NCBI GenBank assembly: GCA_036873755.1
Contig: JAVTVY010036877.1
Span: forward strand, 1 to 64,000
Reading direction: 5' to 3'
From: Hanleya hanleyi
Taxonomy: Eukaryota; Mollusca; Polyplacophora; Lepidopleurida; Hanleyidae
DNA: 64,000 bases
Positions 9,560 through 23,000 of this stretch are shown here, one piece after another. A program made the translations under genes and the position numbers. Each line of letters opens with the position of its first letter. The stretch's first letter is position 1. The notes beneath the pieces were generated by a model. It was given only the letters and a program-made list of their open reading frames with translations, was not told the origin of the DNA and did not search any database.

Positions 9560-10620
9560 GGGGGGGGTAACATGACCGAAAAATCGTCTAAAAATATGTT
9601 TTGAAAATGACGTCACTGTGACGTCATCATTGTGGCCACCTTGTTTTTTTCTTTGTTTTGTTTTCACATTTTCTAGTAAAGCTTGGCCCACAGATATATT
9701 GTGGTAATTTTCAGGACTCTAGCCTCAGGGATAGCAAAAATATATAGAGGGGGCGGGGCTTCCCCCTCCCCCTCGTCTGCAACTGGGGTACGGTTCCCAT
9801 GTCATTAAAATGTGGAAATACAAATAAATTGCCATAAATAAATTATAAAAAATATGTATGCCTATCTCTGGTGTGACATTTTTATGTATTATCGGAGGAT
9901 GTCTAGTTTATAAAACATACTGAAGTTTCAGGAATTTTCGAAAAGTTCATTATAATTTTGAATGTAAACTTTGAAGGTTTAAATTGGAACATACTCTCCC
10001 TAGCTTCAGGTTAGGGACACCTTTGAACTGATTTTACACTGAGGTGAACTAAAAAATTAGTTCTGCATTTTTGTTGTTTTTGCTGGGTTTTCATTAAATT
10101 TTGCCTATGTTTTGTCCCACATTCGCATGTCTACTCAATACCTATAGAGCTTGCTTCGCAAGCGGCCTCTTCGCGGCCGCGCCCCGCTTGTGTAAGGTTA
10201 TTCGAAATTCTTCATGGTTTCCAGAAAATAAAATATTAATCTGATGAAACAAGTTACAATATAGGAGAAGGCCATCTTTTTTGTTTCTTTGTTTTGTTTT
10301 CACATTTTCTAGTAGAGCTTGACCCACAGATATAGTGTAGTAATTTTCAGCACTCTAGCCTTAGGGATAGCAAAAATATATAACGGGGGCGGGGAGCTTA
10401 CCCCGCTCCCCCTCGTCTGTAACTAGGGTACGGTTCCCATGTCATTAAAATGTGGAAATACAAATAAATCGTCATAAATATAAATTTTAAAAAATGTGTA
10501 GGCCTATTTCTGGTGTGAATTGTTTAGGTATTATCGGAGGGTGTCTAGTTTATAAAACATACTGAAGGAATTTTCTAAAAGTTCATTATTAATTTTGAAT
10601 GTAAACTTTGAAAGTTTAAA
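9560..10620. repeat. Direct tandem duplication of a CRE-containing repeat
   Basis: 9640-9990 recurs at about 10270-10620 (offset ~630) with modest divergence. Shared landmarks are CACATTTTCTAGTA, the GGGGGCGGGG/CCCCTCCCCCTC block and TATTATCGGAGG. The first copy opens with two TGACGTCA sites (9608-9615 and 9619-9626). A related but more diverged copy lies at 18.47-18.67 kb. Confidence 0.75.
10149..10181. repeat. GC-rich stacked hairpin, copy 1
   Basis: GCTTGCTTCGCAAGC is a perfect stem-loop with a TTC loop, followed by GCGGCC..TTC..GCGGCCGC. It recurs at 11772-11803 with about 80 bases of shared upstream sequence. Confidence 0.8.
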
Positions 10621-11771
10621 ATAAAATTGAAACATACTCTAGCTTCAGATAGGAACTGATTGAGCTTAACTCAAAACATTAGTTCTGGACTTCATTCCAT
10701 ATGAAATGTTTTCTTCAAACTTTTTTCCGACTATTAAATTTTAATTTGGAGTTAAAATTATATTCAAATTTAAATTCAAGTATTTAAAAATAATTTTTGC
10801 TTTAATCTTGATGAAAATTAAAACTGAAATTTCATTCAAAAACTGAAATTTCAATTCGTAATTAAAATTAACAACCAACTAAGAATGATCATCCAAAAAA
10901 ATAAATAGGTTACGAACTCATTTGTTTTAATTCAAAATCGAATTTTAAACTTAAATCGCAAAATCACAATTTTCAAATGCTGGGTGTACAGTTATCTCCA
11001 CTGGACATGACATTTGCTACTGGACGTCACTGGTGACTGAATGCGTGCCTGGGCGGTTATCTCTTTTCTACTGAACATGAGTGAACGCGAGTTGTACGCT
11101 ACTGGACTTGACTGGGCGGTAAACAGTAGGACCCTCACGCGTCGTCGGCGAGATCAAGCGGTTCTAGCGGAGTTACCTCCCATCTATGTTTTCGAAAAGG
11201 TGAATGTTGAATGGCTTGATTTTACAACCACGACTGCGTCGTAAATGTTTATTTTCTAACAAATGCCTTGTCATATTTACACGATTACAAAAAACGCAAT
11301 AAATAAGCTTTCCACAGATATGAAATTTATGCAGGTTTTGCCCCCCATAGAACTAAATTTCACGAAAGATGTACACCGTTTTCAGTACCGCCTTCTGTGG
11401 ACTACCTTCAGTGCGAAACGTTTTTGATCGAACTCTTGGTCACGTGGTCTGCGTTTTGCATCGGACATCTTCGACAGGGATGAAAGCCACATAACGAATC
11501 ACTTTTAATCTGCAGTTACTTTCATCTGTGTAAAATTATTCATAAATTGAAATCCTTTCGAAAAATGACATGCCAGCTGGGCTATGTTTTCTTCTTTTAA
11601 GTCTTCATCACGAGCAATTTGTCCCGGCATGCAATTTCTCCATGGGTGGCGGAAACGGAAATCACCGTTTTTTCGTTCACGGGATATCGGTTGTTGTTGT
11701 TATTTGCTTTGTTTTCATTAAATTTTGCTATGTTTTGTTTCATATATGCACGTCTACGCAATACCTATAGA

Positions 11772-11803
11772 GCTTGCTTCGCAAGCGGCCGCTTCGCGGC
11801 CGC
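11772..11803. repeat. GC-rich stacked hairpin, copy 2
   Basis: GCTTGCTTCGCAAGC at 11772-11786 overlaps GCGGCCGCTTCGCGGCCGC at 11785-11803. Two perfect stem-loops with TTC loops share two bases. It is strikingly GC-rich against the AT-rich surroundings. Confidence 0.85.
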
Positions 11804-12204
11804 GCTCCGCTCGCTATGAATCAAAATACTGTAAGCATATAGTAAGCATTTTTAATACACGCTGTTTAATTCAAGATTAGACCATTTCAGACTGTTTTGA
11901 TAGCGAACTGTACAGTGTTTTCCGCCGACTCGACTCCGGCTCGGCCGATCAGCCGAGGAGTCGGCGATCAAACTCTAGCGCTGTACGGTCTTTTGACTTA
12001 TAATTTCGAGCAAAAGTCAAGATTTCTTGTCATATTTCTATGAAATATGACCAAATATACCATACTGATTCCGAATATTTCAAAATATTTGACGCGTCTC
12101 CAGCCGTTTTCCATCTCACCTTTTCGTATTTGGTCAGCAAGTTTTAGACTCAGTTTATCACGTCTCTTTCCAGAGTTTAAAAGGCTGCTCGTAGAAATAA
12201 ATTC

Positions 12205-12343
12205 GTTATCCAGTGTCGGGGAGTAGGATACGGGAATTTATCCTGTTTCCTGGCGAATACCCCACTCCCGCTTCGCGGTCGTGGGGTATTTTCGCCAGAA
12301 AACAGGATAAATTCCCGTATCCTACTCCCCGACACTGGATAAC
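12205..12343. repeat. 139-bp near-perfect foldback
   Basis: A ~61-base left arm from 12205 pairs with the right arm ending at 12343. The only visible differences are TATT versus TATTTT and one or two substitutions. The loop is GC-rich (CCCGCTTCGCGGTCG). The arms begin GTTATCCAGTGTCGGGG. No coding content; a foldback or MITE-type element is likely. Confidence 0.9.
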
Positions 12344-12429
12344 TCATATTATATATCCCCCTTAAATATTGTCTAATCTGTCTAAAATTCCTTTTCGACC
12401 ACTCCGCACTATTGACAGAGTAACGTAGT

Positions 12430-14280
12430 GTCAGCATTTGTTGTTTTTTTTCATTTCAACCGATGACAGCAAATATGGGCCATATGAGAATTACGGATTG
12501 GAATAAAATGTGCCTTCCCGCAAAGACGATATGGATATAATTACATTCTAATGATTATTGATTCAGTGTGTCTAAACATTAACCAATATTCAGAATTGGT
12601 CAGTATGAGTAAGAGTAAAAGTGTTCTTGTATATTAATCGTATGATATCACATGTTCTGTATTCAATTTACAAAAGAACAGGTAGTATGGTGTTACGGGA
12701 GATTGCATAGTGCCAGGGAAAACTTCAGTCCAGTTTCAGAATTCAAATCTACCACGTCAGAAGATTAATAGCACGTAGGATTGAGTGAACATGGCTGTTG
12801 AAGACAATCATCGCCGAGATGGTGAGCTAACAGAGTTAAAAATAAATTCTGGATGGAGAATTGCATTGCTTAAGTTTTCTTATTTGAAAATATTAATCTT
12901 AAAATTTCTTAGAATTTCTTAAATTTTGTACGATATTTTCTTACATTTTTGAAATTTGAAAAATAAATTCTTGCATTTTCTCATGATGAGAATTTAATTT
13001 GAATTCAAGAAATAAATTCTTAGATTTTCTTGAGAAAGTAAGAAATATTTTCTAATATTAGTATCTTACATGTAAATTGAATTTAAATTGAATTCTATTA
13101 CAAGAAAATAATCAGTGATGTAAGACTGAAACTGGAATAATCTCCTTTGATGAGAAAAAAATATTATTAGGTCTCTCGAAACATAATACATGTACTGTTA
13201 AGCGTACTTAACAAAAACCTTTTAGTTGATAAAGGTTATGTGTATACATCAAAGCATTAAGAATAGATCATTAATAATAATAATAATAATGTAAACCATT
13301 GTTTAAGTGTCTGATGAGGAGGTAATATCCATCGTCAAATTTAAAAATTACAAGGAAAGTTAACATTATCTCACATTACCAGAGGATTGCAAAGAGATAG
13401 TTTCCTGTGATAGATTATCTATTAACTTTTGCTTCATCTCAAAATTTGAAACTGCTTAAATTTAATTACCAAAAATGAGGGATATTCCATTCTCAAGTCC
13501 TACTTAACATTCTGGATCTTTACCCTCCGCCCTCTCATTAGCATATCTTAAGAAAGCAATATCCATATTGTAGCTGCAAGTGAAACAGTCATAATTTTCT
13601 GCCCTCCGTGGTACTTTTTGTACCACTGCCAAGTAATAATTGTAGGCAAGTATTGAGGCAAGAATTTCATACAAAAAATACGCAACTTGCTTTGTTAAAA
13701 ATAAGGAAATTTAAGAAAATTTATAGAAAGTAACAAAACAAACTTCTGGGAAATTTAAGGAGTTCATTTCAACCTCATCCTGTGACTTAACCTTAAAAAT
13801 TAATTAATTTAGCTTAATGAAGTTGAATTAGAGAAGCATACTGTCAAAATTGTGAGAGGAAAAGGGAACTCGAGAGGGATGAGTAATCTCAATATAGCAT
13901 ATGCCAAATCAAATTCAGTGGACCGATGGGGAGAGATTCTTTAACATTTGTGTGTGTAGCCTTATTCATACAGATTGAGACCTGAAGTGTGTTTTGAAGT
14001 CGTCTATATGCTGTACATGTACATGTAGTATTTTGTGCAAGTTGTGTAAGGTACGAAAAACCAGCCCAGTTTAGTTTGCTCAGCTGGGTGTTGTTTGTGT
14101 AAGGTAATCCTGAACTAATCCTGAAGGTCCACCGTAATTATTTAATTTAAATTTTATCACGTCTCACCCATTTAAGCTCAGTTTTCTTGATTGAGACTTT
14201 TGTCTTGCTTAGAAGGAGTTTTACTGCTCCTTCTTTAAAGATATAGGACCTCTTTAGTAACTGAAATTGGCGGGAGAATA
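12430..14280. other. AT-rich region without a supported gene
   Basis: Contains poly-A/T-rich sequence, a (TAA)n microsatellite near 13267-13291, and a short ATG stretch with a donor-like GTGAGC at 12791-12826 (see findings). Nothing else is recognised. Confidence 0.5.
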
Positions 14281-16043
14281 CATTACGGCTTTTACAACAG
14301 CGTGAACTTTCAACATTAGCATATTACTTTTAGAATAAAAAAGGATTTCGAATGTTCATTCCATCGCAATAAAGAATTTCTTCGGCAGTATTCTGCTCTT
14401 GTCCATTACAGTGGTGAAATGCACACAGCGGAACCGATAGCTAACCTTGGAAAGTACGTTTGCTTCACGAGATTATAAATAGAGTGAAACACAACAACCT
14501 TGCAATTAAATGCTTCCCTTTATGGGCGTGTGAGTCTGTGTGTTACACGAAACGTGGATACAGACCGTGTTTATCGTATGGAGACTACAGTTGGTGTGGT
14601 GTTAAATAGCAATCCCTACAGAAAAGCGTTGTATTTTAGATTCCATTTCCTTGCCTGGCCTCCTGGTCAAGCGAAAAATTGCAAGAACATCTGTTCGATC
14701 AACCCTTGTTGATTCGAATCACCAAGCTAACAGCTTTCGTTTTCAAACTCATTTAAATTCAATATCTGGTTATATGCACTGCATCTCGGCTCATCCTTGC
14801 CTTGAAAATGTACAAAATAGAGGAGATTTCTTGTATATTGATCATGTAATAAGGAGAATAGCTCATTCCATATTGAACATACCAAGGCCATATATAATAG
14901 ATTTTATCAATTGGAAGGAGAGGTAATATTGGAAAGTTGCACTCATTCCATGACATTTAGCAAACACAATTCAATTTCACACTGTATAGTTAGGCCATCG
15001 TGCATTGTTTTCAGCAAGCCGGTATATGCTGTGTAGTGATAATGATAATTTGTTTCTATTCTCGGGATAAAAAAAATATTGGTTGCAACTGTAAAGAATT
15101 ATCCTTTTTGCCATTTTCCATGATCACTACTGTCGCTATACTAATTCGTTAGTAAAAGACGGAACATTATTATATGACTGGTGATTTTGGTTTAGAAATA
15201 AGAAATACCGGTTTTCTTTGTCTACTGCACTGCATGTAACATAAAACATTCGCAATATTACGGTTTGTATTTGAGCGTGGGGCTTTCAATGATAGGCGTT
15301 TACTTTTAGACACATCGTCGAATGTTAATTTCAAGGCAGCAAAGACTTTGCCCAGCATTGTTCCTTTTCCGTTCTACACGACGATGTATTTCAACAAACA
15401 GAATACTATAAAACGCAACAATTAACAGCACTAAAATCCGAGTAAATTTGCTTTCTGATTGCGGCTCGACACACAACAATCATACACCGTCATACACTCA
15501 TTTTTTTTTAAATTACAAGCGTCTAGTCCGTCATTCATAATCCAGCCGTCGTCCATTAGAGAATATCCGCGTCCATAATCCAAAGACCTATTCCATTTCC
15601 ATATAACAGTATTAGCACCAAATTCAAAAAGACAAAAGTATACATAAACATAGGCTTGTTTCCTGCAAGAGAGAAGCGGTCAACAATTTTCAATGATGCC
15701 GGCAAGACATCATGATGTTCCAAAATATCAAATCTAAGCTGAGTTAAATTTGACGTCGCACTACATGCCGTGCCGGCTGATTTAATTGTTTCATTGTTTG
15801 GTCAACTCCATGAACGAATACGATGGAAATGAACATCACTTGGGTGGGACTAAACAGTTGACAACAAAAGACAACGGCTTCTGCTCAAAGACCACGTTCG
15901 ACGAAAAAGTAGTAATGGACAAGAGCTGTATACTGCCGAAAAATGTCTTCATTGCGATGAAATGAACATTCGAAATCCTTTCTTATTCTAAAAGTAATAT
16001 GCTAATATTGAAAGTTCACGCTGTTGTCAAAACCGTAATAATG
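14281..16043. mobile_element. 1.76-kb element bounded by ~125-bp inverted repeats
   Basis: 14284-14412 matches the reverse complement of about 15909-16040 closely; shared landmarks include GCATATTACTTTTAGAATAA and GAATGTTCATT on the left arm. The interior has no recognisable transposase. This fits a non-autonomous terminal-inverted-repeat transposon or an inverted duplication. No target-site duplication was identified. Confidence 0.65.
15515..15600 (-). repeat. Dispersed repeat, partner of 42493-42580
   Basis: The reverse complement contains GGATTATGGACGCGGA and GACGGACTAGAC, which recur on + at 42.5 kb. Confidence 0.65.
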
Positions 16044-16049
16044 AGTCAT

Positions 16050-17430
16050 CTCTTGTAAAAGTTTGATGTTTTCTTGGAGAGATAGTCATTTCATAATGGC
16101 TTTTCATGGTACAAGGTAAGATTTATCTCACTGAGATAGTGGCATGTTCTAAATTTAAGATATCTTTCAAATGAATTACAAAGCATGTGGAATTTATCTA
16201 TGACTGGATGTTGTTGTTGTTGATGGTACAGCATAGCATGGGCTATGCTTATGCTAAATGCTTTCAGCAATGATGGCTCAATTAAGCTATGTCACAAATG
16301 AGAAAAATCGTGGGATATGATCTTTTTCAGTTTATAAATGTTTATATCAATTTATTTTTTTCATGTTCAAGACAGGTCAACTCGATTAAGAATTGTGAAT
16401 GTTTTTTAACCAAGAAATGTCCAGTCTCAAACAAGAATAAAATGGAGCATAATTCTGACCTGAAAAATGCTCCTCCAGATTGAAGAAAACATCACCATCA
16501 TGTAATACAGATAAGTAATATCTAGTAACTCATTGTCTGATGAACTGATAGCACATATGGATGCACTGTAACACCACTAGGATTCATAAACAGAATAATC
16601 TGTTCCATTTTCATGCAAAATTGATTCTTTTCATCAATATTAACTTTTGGTACGTATATATGGAGACTCCCTGGCCAACTTCTGGTATCAGTGTGGTAAT
16701 ATAATAAGAAAAATATTTGATTTTCAAAATATCTCCAGGTGAAATTCAATTTATCTTGGGAAAGTTAACTTGTTTAACTCTTTGCCCCATGATGACATCA
16801 TGCGACACCGCTTTCTGAATCAAAGAGTGGATGTTGTGCTGCCATATAGACCCTTATAGAATGTTCACCTGAAACCTATACAAAACAATTAGGTGGAGCA
16901 TATTTAATACTGTTTGACATAATTGTTAAACTAATAAATTTATTAATTTGTTTGAGATGCCAAATGGTGTCATTAGGGAATGGAATGGGGCATCAATTGG
17001 CCTCTTTATGGGGCAATGGTAGCAAACCTTTATGGGACAAAGAGTTAAGGGCCCATTATCAGCAACACAAACCTGTGGCTATGAACACATACTGGCTCGG
17101 CCTGAGTACTGGTACCTGATATATTCATCCCCAATATGTTGTTCTTGTTTAAGGCAGGAGATCTTAATTGGAAAAATATCTTGTCTTGCTCTTGCTATTT
17201 TTCTCAGTTTGTCTTAATTTCTTGGTTTCTCTTATTTGAGATTTCAGCTTATTTAAGAAAAACCAAGAAAGTAAGAAAAAAGTGGAAGCCTGGCAAGAAT
17301 TTTTTTCTGAAATTAGACATTGTAATTATTATTTTCTTGTTTGAGAAATAATGTGTTTTTTGATTGAGAAATAATATGTTTCTCCTTTAAGAAATGAAGT
17401 GTTGATTATTTCTTAATCGAGATAAATTTT
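16050..17430. other. AT-rich region without recognised features
   Basis: No gene, RNA or clear repeat was recognised. TTTCTTA/TAAGAAA-like motifs become frequent after 17150. Confidence 0.45.
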
Positions 17431-17434
17431 CTTA

Positions 17435-18710
17435 ACCCTACCTGGCCTGGGGTGGCACTTTTCGCCCCCCCCCCCCCCCGTTGGTTTTTTGCTCGTATCT
17501 CCGGAACGACAAAAAATTGAGAACTGAAACTTTCTAGATTATCATATTGGGGTCATTTTGAGCCTATTTGCATGACCCCCGAGCAGAGGATCATGGGTAA
17601 ATTCAAAATGGCGGCCATGTGGGGGTACCTGAAAGTGATGTTTTCGCTATATTTCTTCGAAAATTACGCAAAAATTCAGCATGTTGATTCAACGAGATTC
17701 TATGAATTTACTGAAACCATATGTCTTAGTATCACCTCCCTCCCTTCCCCCATTAACCCTACCAGGCCTGGGGGAGGGGGGCCAAATGCCCCCTACCAAA
17801 CTTTCTGCGATATCTCCGGAATGCCAAAAGATGGAGAGCTGAAACATCCTGACGTTATAGGTTATCATATTGGGATCATTTTGAGCCTATTTGCATAACC
17901 TCACGAGCAGAGGATCATGGGTAAATTCAAAATGTACTGTACGGAAAAGTGGGTAAAACTTATTTTATTTCATATCAGATTATTTTTTACTAATTTATCA
18001 TGCAGTTTCTGCGAAGAAAAAACAAAAATAAAAAAATCGAAGATTTTGACCGAAAAATCCAAGCTCTACCAGGCATCCATTACGTTCTGCTTCGCGCCTC
18101 TCCATGTAGCGCTGTAAGGATCTAACGGACTTTACCGGAGTTGACCCAAGGTCATCTGTTGCCACAGTAAACGAACATGGCGACCGTCTCACTGGGCGAA
18201 TTGATATCAGTCGCTACTCACCGATATATATTCCCGCAGCATATAGTTCTAGGGTATTTTGTCAAAAAGCTGCCTTCAAACTGTGTGAAACTGACGTTTT
18301 GAAATACATTGAATAACTGTTTAGTGTATTTCGAGATAAATATGCATTTTGCGATCAGTAAAACAGTCAGATAGAACAGTCCTTGGTTTTTACAAGAATC
18401 CTGTAAAAAATGGCGAGACCCCTACAGGGGTAAATGCAGCGTAGCGCAAAGCACCCTGGGAGAGGATGCGAAAAATCGTCCAAACATGCTCTTTTTGTAA
18501 ATGACGTCACATTGACGTCATCATGGCGGCTATCTTTGATTTTGTTAGGTTTTCTTATAGAGCTTGACCAAAAGATATAGTGTTGTAAGTTTCAGCCCTC
18601 TAGCCTTAGCGATAGCGAAAATATATAGGGGGCACTTTCCGCCCCTCCCCCCCCCCACCAGGGTGCGGTACACCTCAAATCGCCAAGGACATATAGGGTT
18701 AAAATACCCT
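17435..18710 (+). repeat. Repeat cluster with YY1-like and CRE motifs
   Basis: Two direct copies begin AACCCTACC at ~17435 and ~17755. Each contains TATCTCCGGAA, TCATTTTGAGCCTATTTGCAT, and GAGCAGAGGATCATGGGTAA followed by TTCAAAATG. A poly-C run sits at 17465-17479. The distal part holds TGACGTCA twice (18502-18509 and 18513-18520) and ends near ACACCTCAAATCGCC (~18670-18685). An inverted, partial copy fills the last ~500 bases of the window, and the end motif recurs at 59.70 kb. Confidence 0.7.
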
Positions 18711-18719
18711 TATTGATTA

Positions 18720-20010
18720 AGAAAAAAACTCTTGCGTGACTCCTAAGAAAATGTAAGAAAAAATAAGAAATTTTAAGGTTTTTTTCTTAAACGTTTTATT
18801 TTTGACTGTGAATGGTTAGGTTGGTGACCTAAAGTACCTTCCAAGACTGATCACATGGGAATTGCATTGAAAAGAACTTTGCTAATCACAGAAGAACAAA
18901 GCGATAGGATATAAATCACTCATGCGTGGTAGATCAGTAGCTTTAGTACAGAGTGGCTTATCTGGTGGAGTTACCCAATTATAGTAGTTGGAAACCTCCT
19001 TAGAACAGCAATGATAACCGCAAAGCAACTGCTTCTTTAATATGTATGTATTTTGTCCAAAAAGCCAACAACAAACTCTCTCTACAACACATCATACCGG
19101 AAACATTTTATCCTGCTTTATTTTGAAGAATATATTTCTACTATACTTCGTGCAAAAGATCGGGGAGTACACCTCTGGCCAGACGCACGAATCAGGCTTA
19201 CCATGGATCGTTCCACGGAACTCGAATACACATCTAACTCTCTACCATCGTTTTAGCTTGGACTGAGCTTAATTGAGCTTTTTAAGTCTCATATTATCAG
19301 ACTTGACCCCGCCCCATCACCAGCGTAACCGCCTTTCGCTGATTTCGAGAAGAAAAAAACATACTAGAAGCATAACTCACATCATTCATACTTTTTAGGA
19401 AATAATCGAGCTATTCGTTTAACCCTTCACACATTCATAGCTATATATTGAGCACCCAATTAGCTACGTTTTGAAGCTACGTATAAGTCTGGTTGGTTAC
19501 AGTCAGCGGAGGGTAGACCGTATTTAAGGACAAAAGGTTAGTATTGACACTTGAAGAATGGAGTCGGTTTACATCATCAAGAATCACTTCAGCATCATTA
19601 TTAATTGAATTGACATGTTGAGGTCAAATGACTTGCCTTTTGCAGCTTGTTATCAGATGCTAAGCATAATGATGAATATACTTGTCGCAATCAAGGATGA
19701 ATGCACCAAAATTTCCGTTTTAATCAATTTGGAAAATAAATTCGTGCACTAATAATCATAATGAGCATAATAATGAATATACTTGTAGCAATCAAGGTTG
19801 AATAGACCAAAGTTTCCGTTTTAATCATTTTGGAATATAAAGTCGTGCACTAATAATCAGAGATAAATGAATACGACAGGGACAAGATGTCGGTTAATTA
19901 TTCGGATCATTTATCTAAATCTCGTGAATGCGCAATTATCAAATCCAATGTTTCACGTCAAAGCTCACCAGCTTGGGCCCAGTTTTGCATGATCTGTTAT
20001 CCAGTGTCCC
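18720..20010. other. No gene recognised
   Basis: Unannotated sequence with a ~120-bp imperfect direct repeat around 19665-19860; GAATATACTTGT.GCAATCAAGG occurs twice. Confidence 0.5.
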
Positions 20011-20015
20011 TTTTT

Positions 20016-23000
20016 ACCTCAGGAACGCAACGTGAAATCTCCCGCCAAATAATTGTCATAGTATTCCCAATAGGGATCGTCATGGTTCCCGACGAAATCT
20101 TGCACTTTTTCTTTGGACACAATTGAAATAATGGGGTTCCCCATTGCAATGCATTGCAGTGGGCCTTGCTTCTGTAGTCGGGTTCCACCTCAATCTCGAA
20201 ACCAGAGCTATCCGGTTCTGTCCTGCATCCACCGAGAGATTGAACATGGCGGCCCTCCAGCTTGGAGAGACGGACAATGCGATTTTTCGCTTCTTCTCTC
20301 CCCCGATAGACTCCATTCCAAATTGAAACTTTTTGAAACCTTTTGGAACCATTTGTGAAAATCTAGGAGGCAGGAAATATTCCCTTTCTATCAGCAGACA
20401 CGTTATCAGGCTCTATTTCCCGAAATAAAATTTACGGTGGGGAAGGTCACCAAGATCGCGCAAACCAAGACATGTTGTTGTTTTCCATTTCCGGGTTTGT
20501 ATTTTGAGTCATTTCTTGTTTCCAAGAGTGTTTCATTACTCCAGATCTATGCGAACATGTTCTATGACATATGTTCTAACGCAGATAGTCTCGTTCCATC
20601 GAACTATAGCCAATTAGTCGTTAAATCAATAATCGAACAAAGGGGGCGTGGTCCATATACTTGTAATGTTGTGTAAAACTGTAAAATGCCTGTTTTATTT
20701 TTCGTTTATTTTTTATTTTGCTGCATGTTTGGGCCCGGAAAAAGTATCCGTAATCTTCCACTGATATATAACGTAGATGGCAAACCTGTCTCATAGTCTG
20801 TGAAACCCAAATTGTATGAAAATTCAACGCAAACAACATGTGCTATTTTTCTTTGTTTTTATTCAAAATTCATGTTTACTTTTGGGTCAAATTTATATTT
20901 CCATGCTTGATTGAGACTGGAAATGCATTAAAACTTCCACCAGCATGTCCCGTAGCCCATAAGACTTTTACGTGGTCTGCCAAATCAAAATTGTGCGATT
21001 TATCAACGCGCAGCACATGTACCAAATTCATGTATTTATTATGTAAAATGCAGGTTTGCTTTTTCTGCAAATTCATATTTCCCTGCCTGTTTCAGATTAA
21101 AAAACCATTAGCAAAGTTTTGATAACATGTGGTGTAGATGATAAACCTGTCACGTAGTCCTTGAAATCCAAATTGTGCAAAAATTCAACGCAAACAACAT
21201 GTACAATATTGTAGCATTTTTGTGTAATAGTCATGTTGATTTTTGGGTCAAATTCATATTTCCTTCCTTGCTTGGGACTGGGAATGCATTGGAAAACTTC
21301 CGCCAACATGTGCCATAGTCCATAAGACTTTCACGTAGTCTGCCAAATCAAAATTGTGCGATTTATCAACGCGCAGCACATGTACCAAATTTATGTCTTT
21401 GTTATGTAAAATGCAGGTTTGCTTTTTTCTGCGAATTCATATTTTCCTGCCTGTTTCGGACTGGAAAACAATCAATAAAGTTCCGCCAACATGTGTCGTA
21501 CATGATAAACCTGTCACGTAGTCCGTGAAATCCAAATTGTGTGAAACTTCAACGCAAACAACGTGTACTATATTGTAGTATTTTTGTGTAATAGTCCGGT
21601 TGATTTTTGGGTCAAATTCATATTTCCCTGCCTGTTTCGGACTGGAAAACCATCAGTGAACTTCTGCAAACATGTGCTGCTGCCCATAACAGTATCATGT
21701 AGTTCACAAGCCAAAAAACGTGTGATTCACAGCAACATGTCACATGTATAAGCTTATACGTGTACAATGTCATATATGGCATGTTTACTTTTGAATTAAT
21801 TTCATATTTCCAGTCATGGCATTTACCTGGAGAGCACTGAAAAACTTATGCAGACCTGTGCCGCTGCCCGTAACTGTACCACGCAGTCCACAGACCACTA
21901 ATCCTGCAATTTACAGCGACATAGCACATATACATGTACAATGCTTTGGCATATGTTTACCTTTAAATTTATTTCATAGTTCCAGCCATAAACTTGATGT
22001 AAGATACAATAATCTTCTGCCAACATGTTGTAAAGTCCATAAACCTGTCACGTAGGTCATGAAGCACATAAGCATCAGAGTCAGTGATTGGCCACAACCC
22101 CCGCTGATTCCTCAGGAAATAAACATTACGCATGTAATGATGACCGGCAGAGTGATACATGTGTCAATCGGTCAGACATTTTCAAGGATGCCCAGTTTTA
22201 CCTCAAAACAACCATGCCGGACTTCATTCCTTCTCTCAGAATAATTGGATCTAACTTTTACAAAACCTGCAGCCCCCAATAGCTCCTGGATCTAGACCAC
22301 ATAAATGAAGGGATCTAGTTTATCGGTGCTATGGCAAAAATATCATGTAGAATGGGTTGTGTGGATAATATCAGATTCATGAAAGTTGAAGTCCTGCAGC
22401 ATGCTCCACAAATATCATCAAAGGTCATACAACTTTCTGGTCTGCGCCAGTGTGGATCTATACTTGTTTTGTTTTTTTGTTTTTTTTTTACAAAATTATC
22501 TCCCTTGACCAGGTGAGGACTTGAATGTGTTCCTGAGTACCATGGTGTTATATATTGTTATGATTGGCTTAACTTTAGCTGCTGAATATATTACTAATTT
22601 GAGGATACTGGGCAATCATACTAAATTTATTTTCATAACTTCATTTATTTTCACAATAAGCAACATAATCGAGATTAGCAAGTGAAGTTTTACAACATAA
22701 TATAATACGCATCATGGATCTCCTTCAGTTTAGTGTAGACATATATACCCTTGGATATCTGTTACCCTGATTCAGACATAATATTGTCTGTATTATATTG
22801 ATGTCGACAAGGAATATACATAATTATTTGATAGTATTATTAATTGTATGTTTATTCGCTGGAATCCAGCCATTTGTTCCATATTGGCAATATTCTCATC
22901 AGCCATCACCATTCAATATGAATGTGATACATGTACAAGTCCATGGTAATTGATACATTATGGGGAAGGTGACCTGTAACCACCAGCATACAAAATTATT

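Noticed and set aside
18178..18303. 41-codon frame with good Kozak context (MATVSLGEL)
   Set aside because: It lies inside a dispersed repeat; ATGGCG words there fit the YY1-like motif common to the family.
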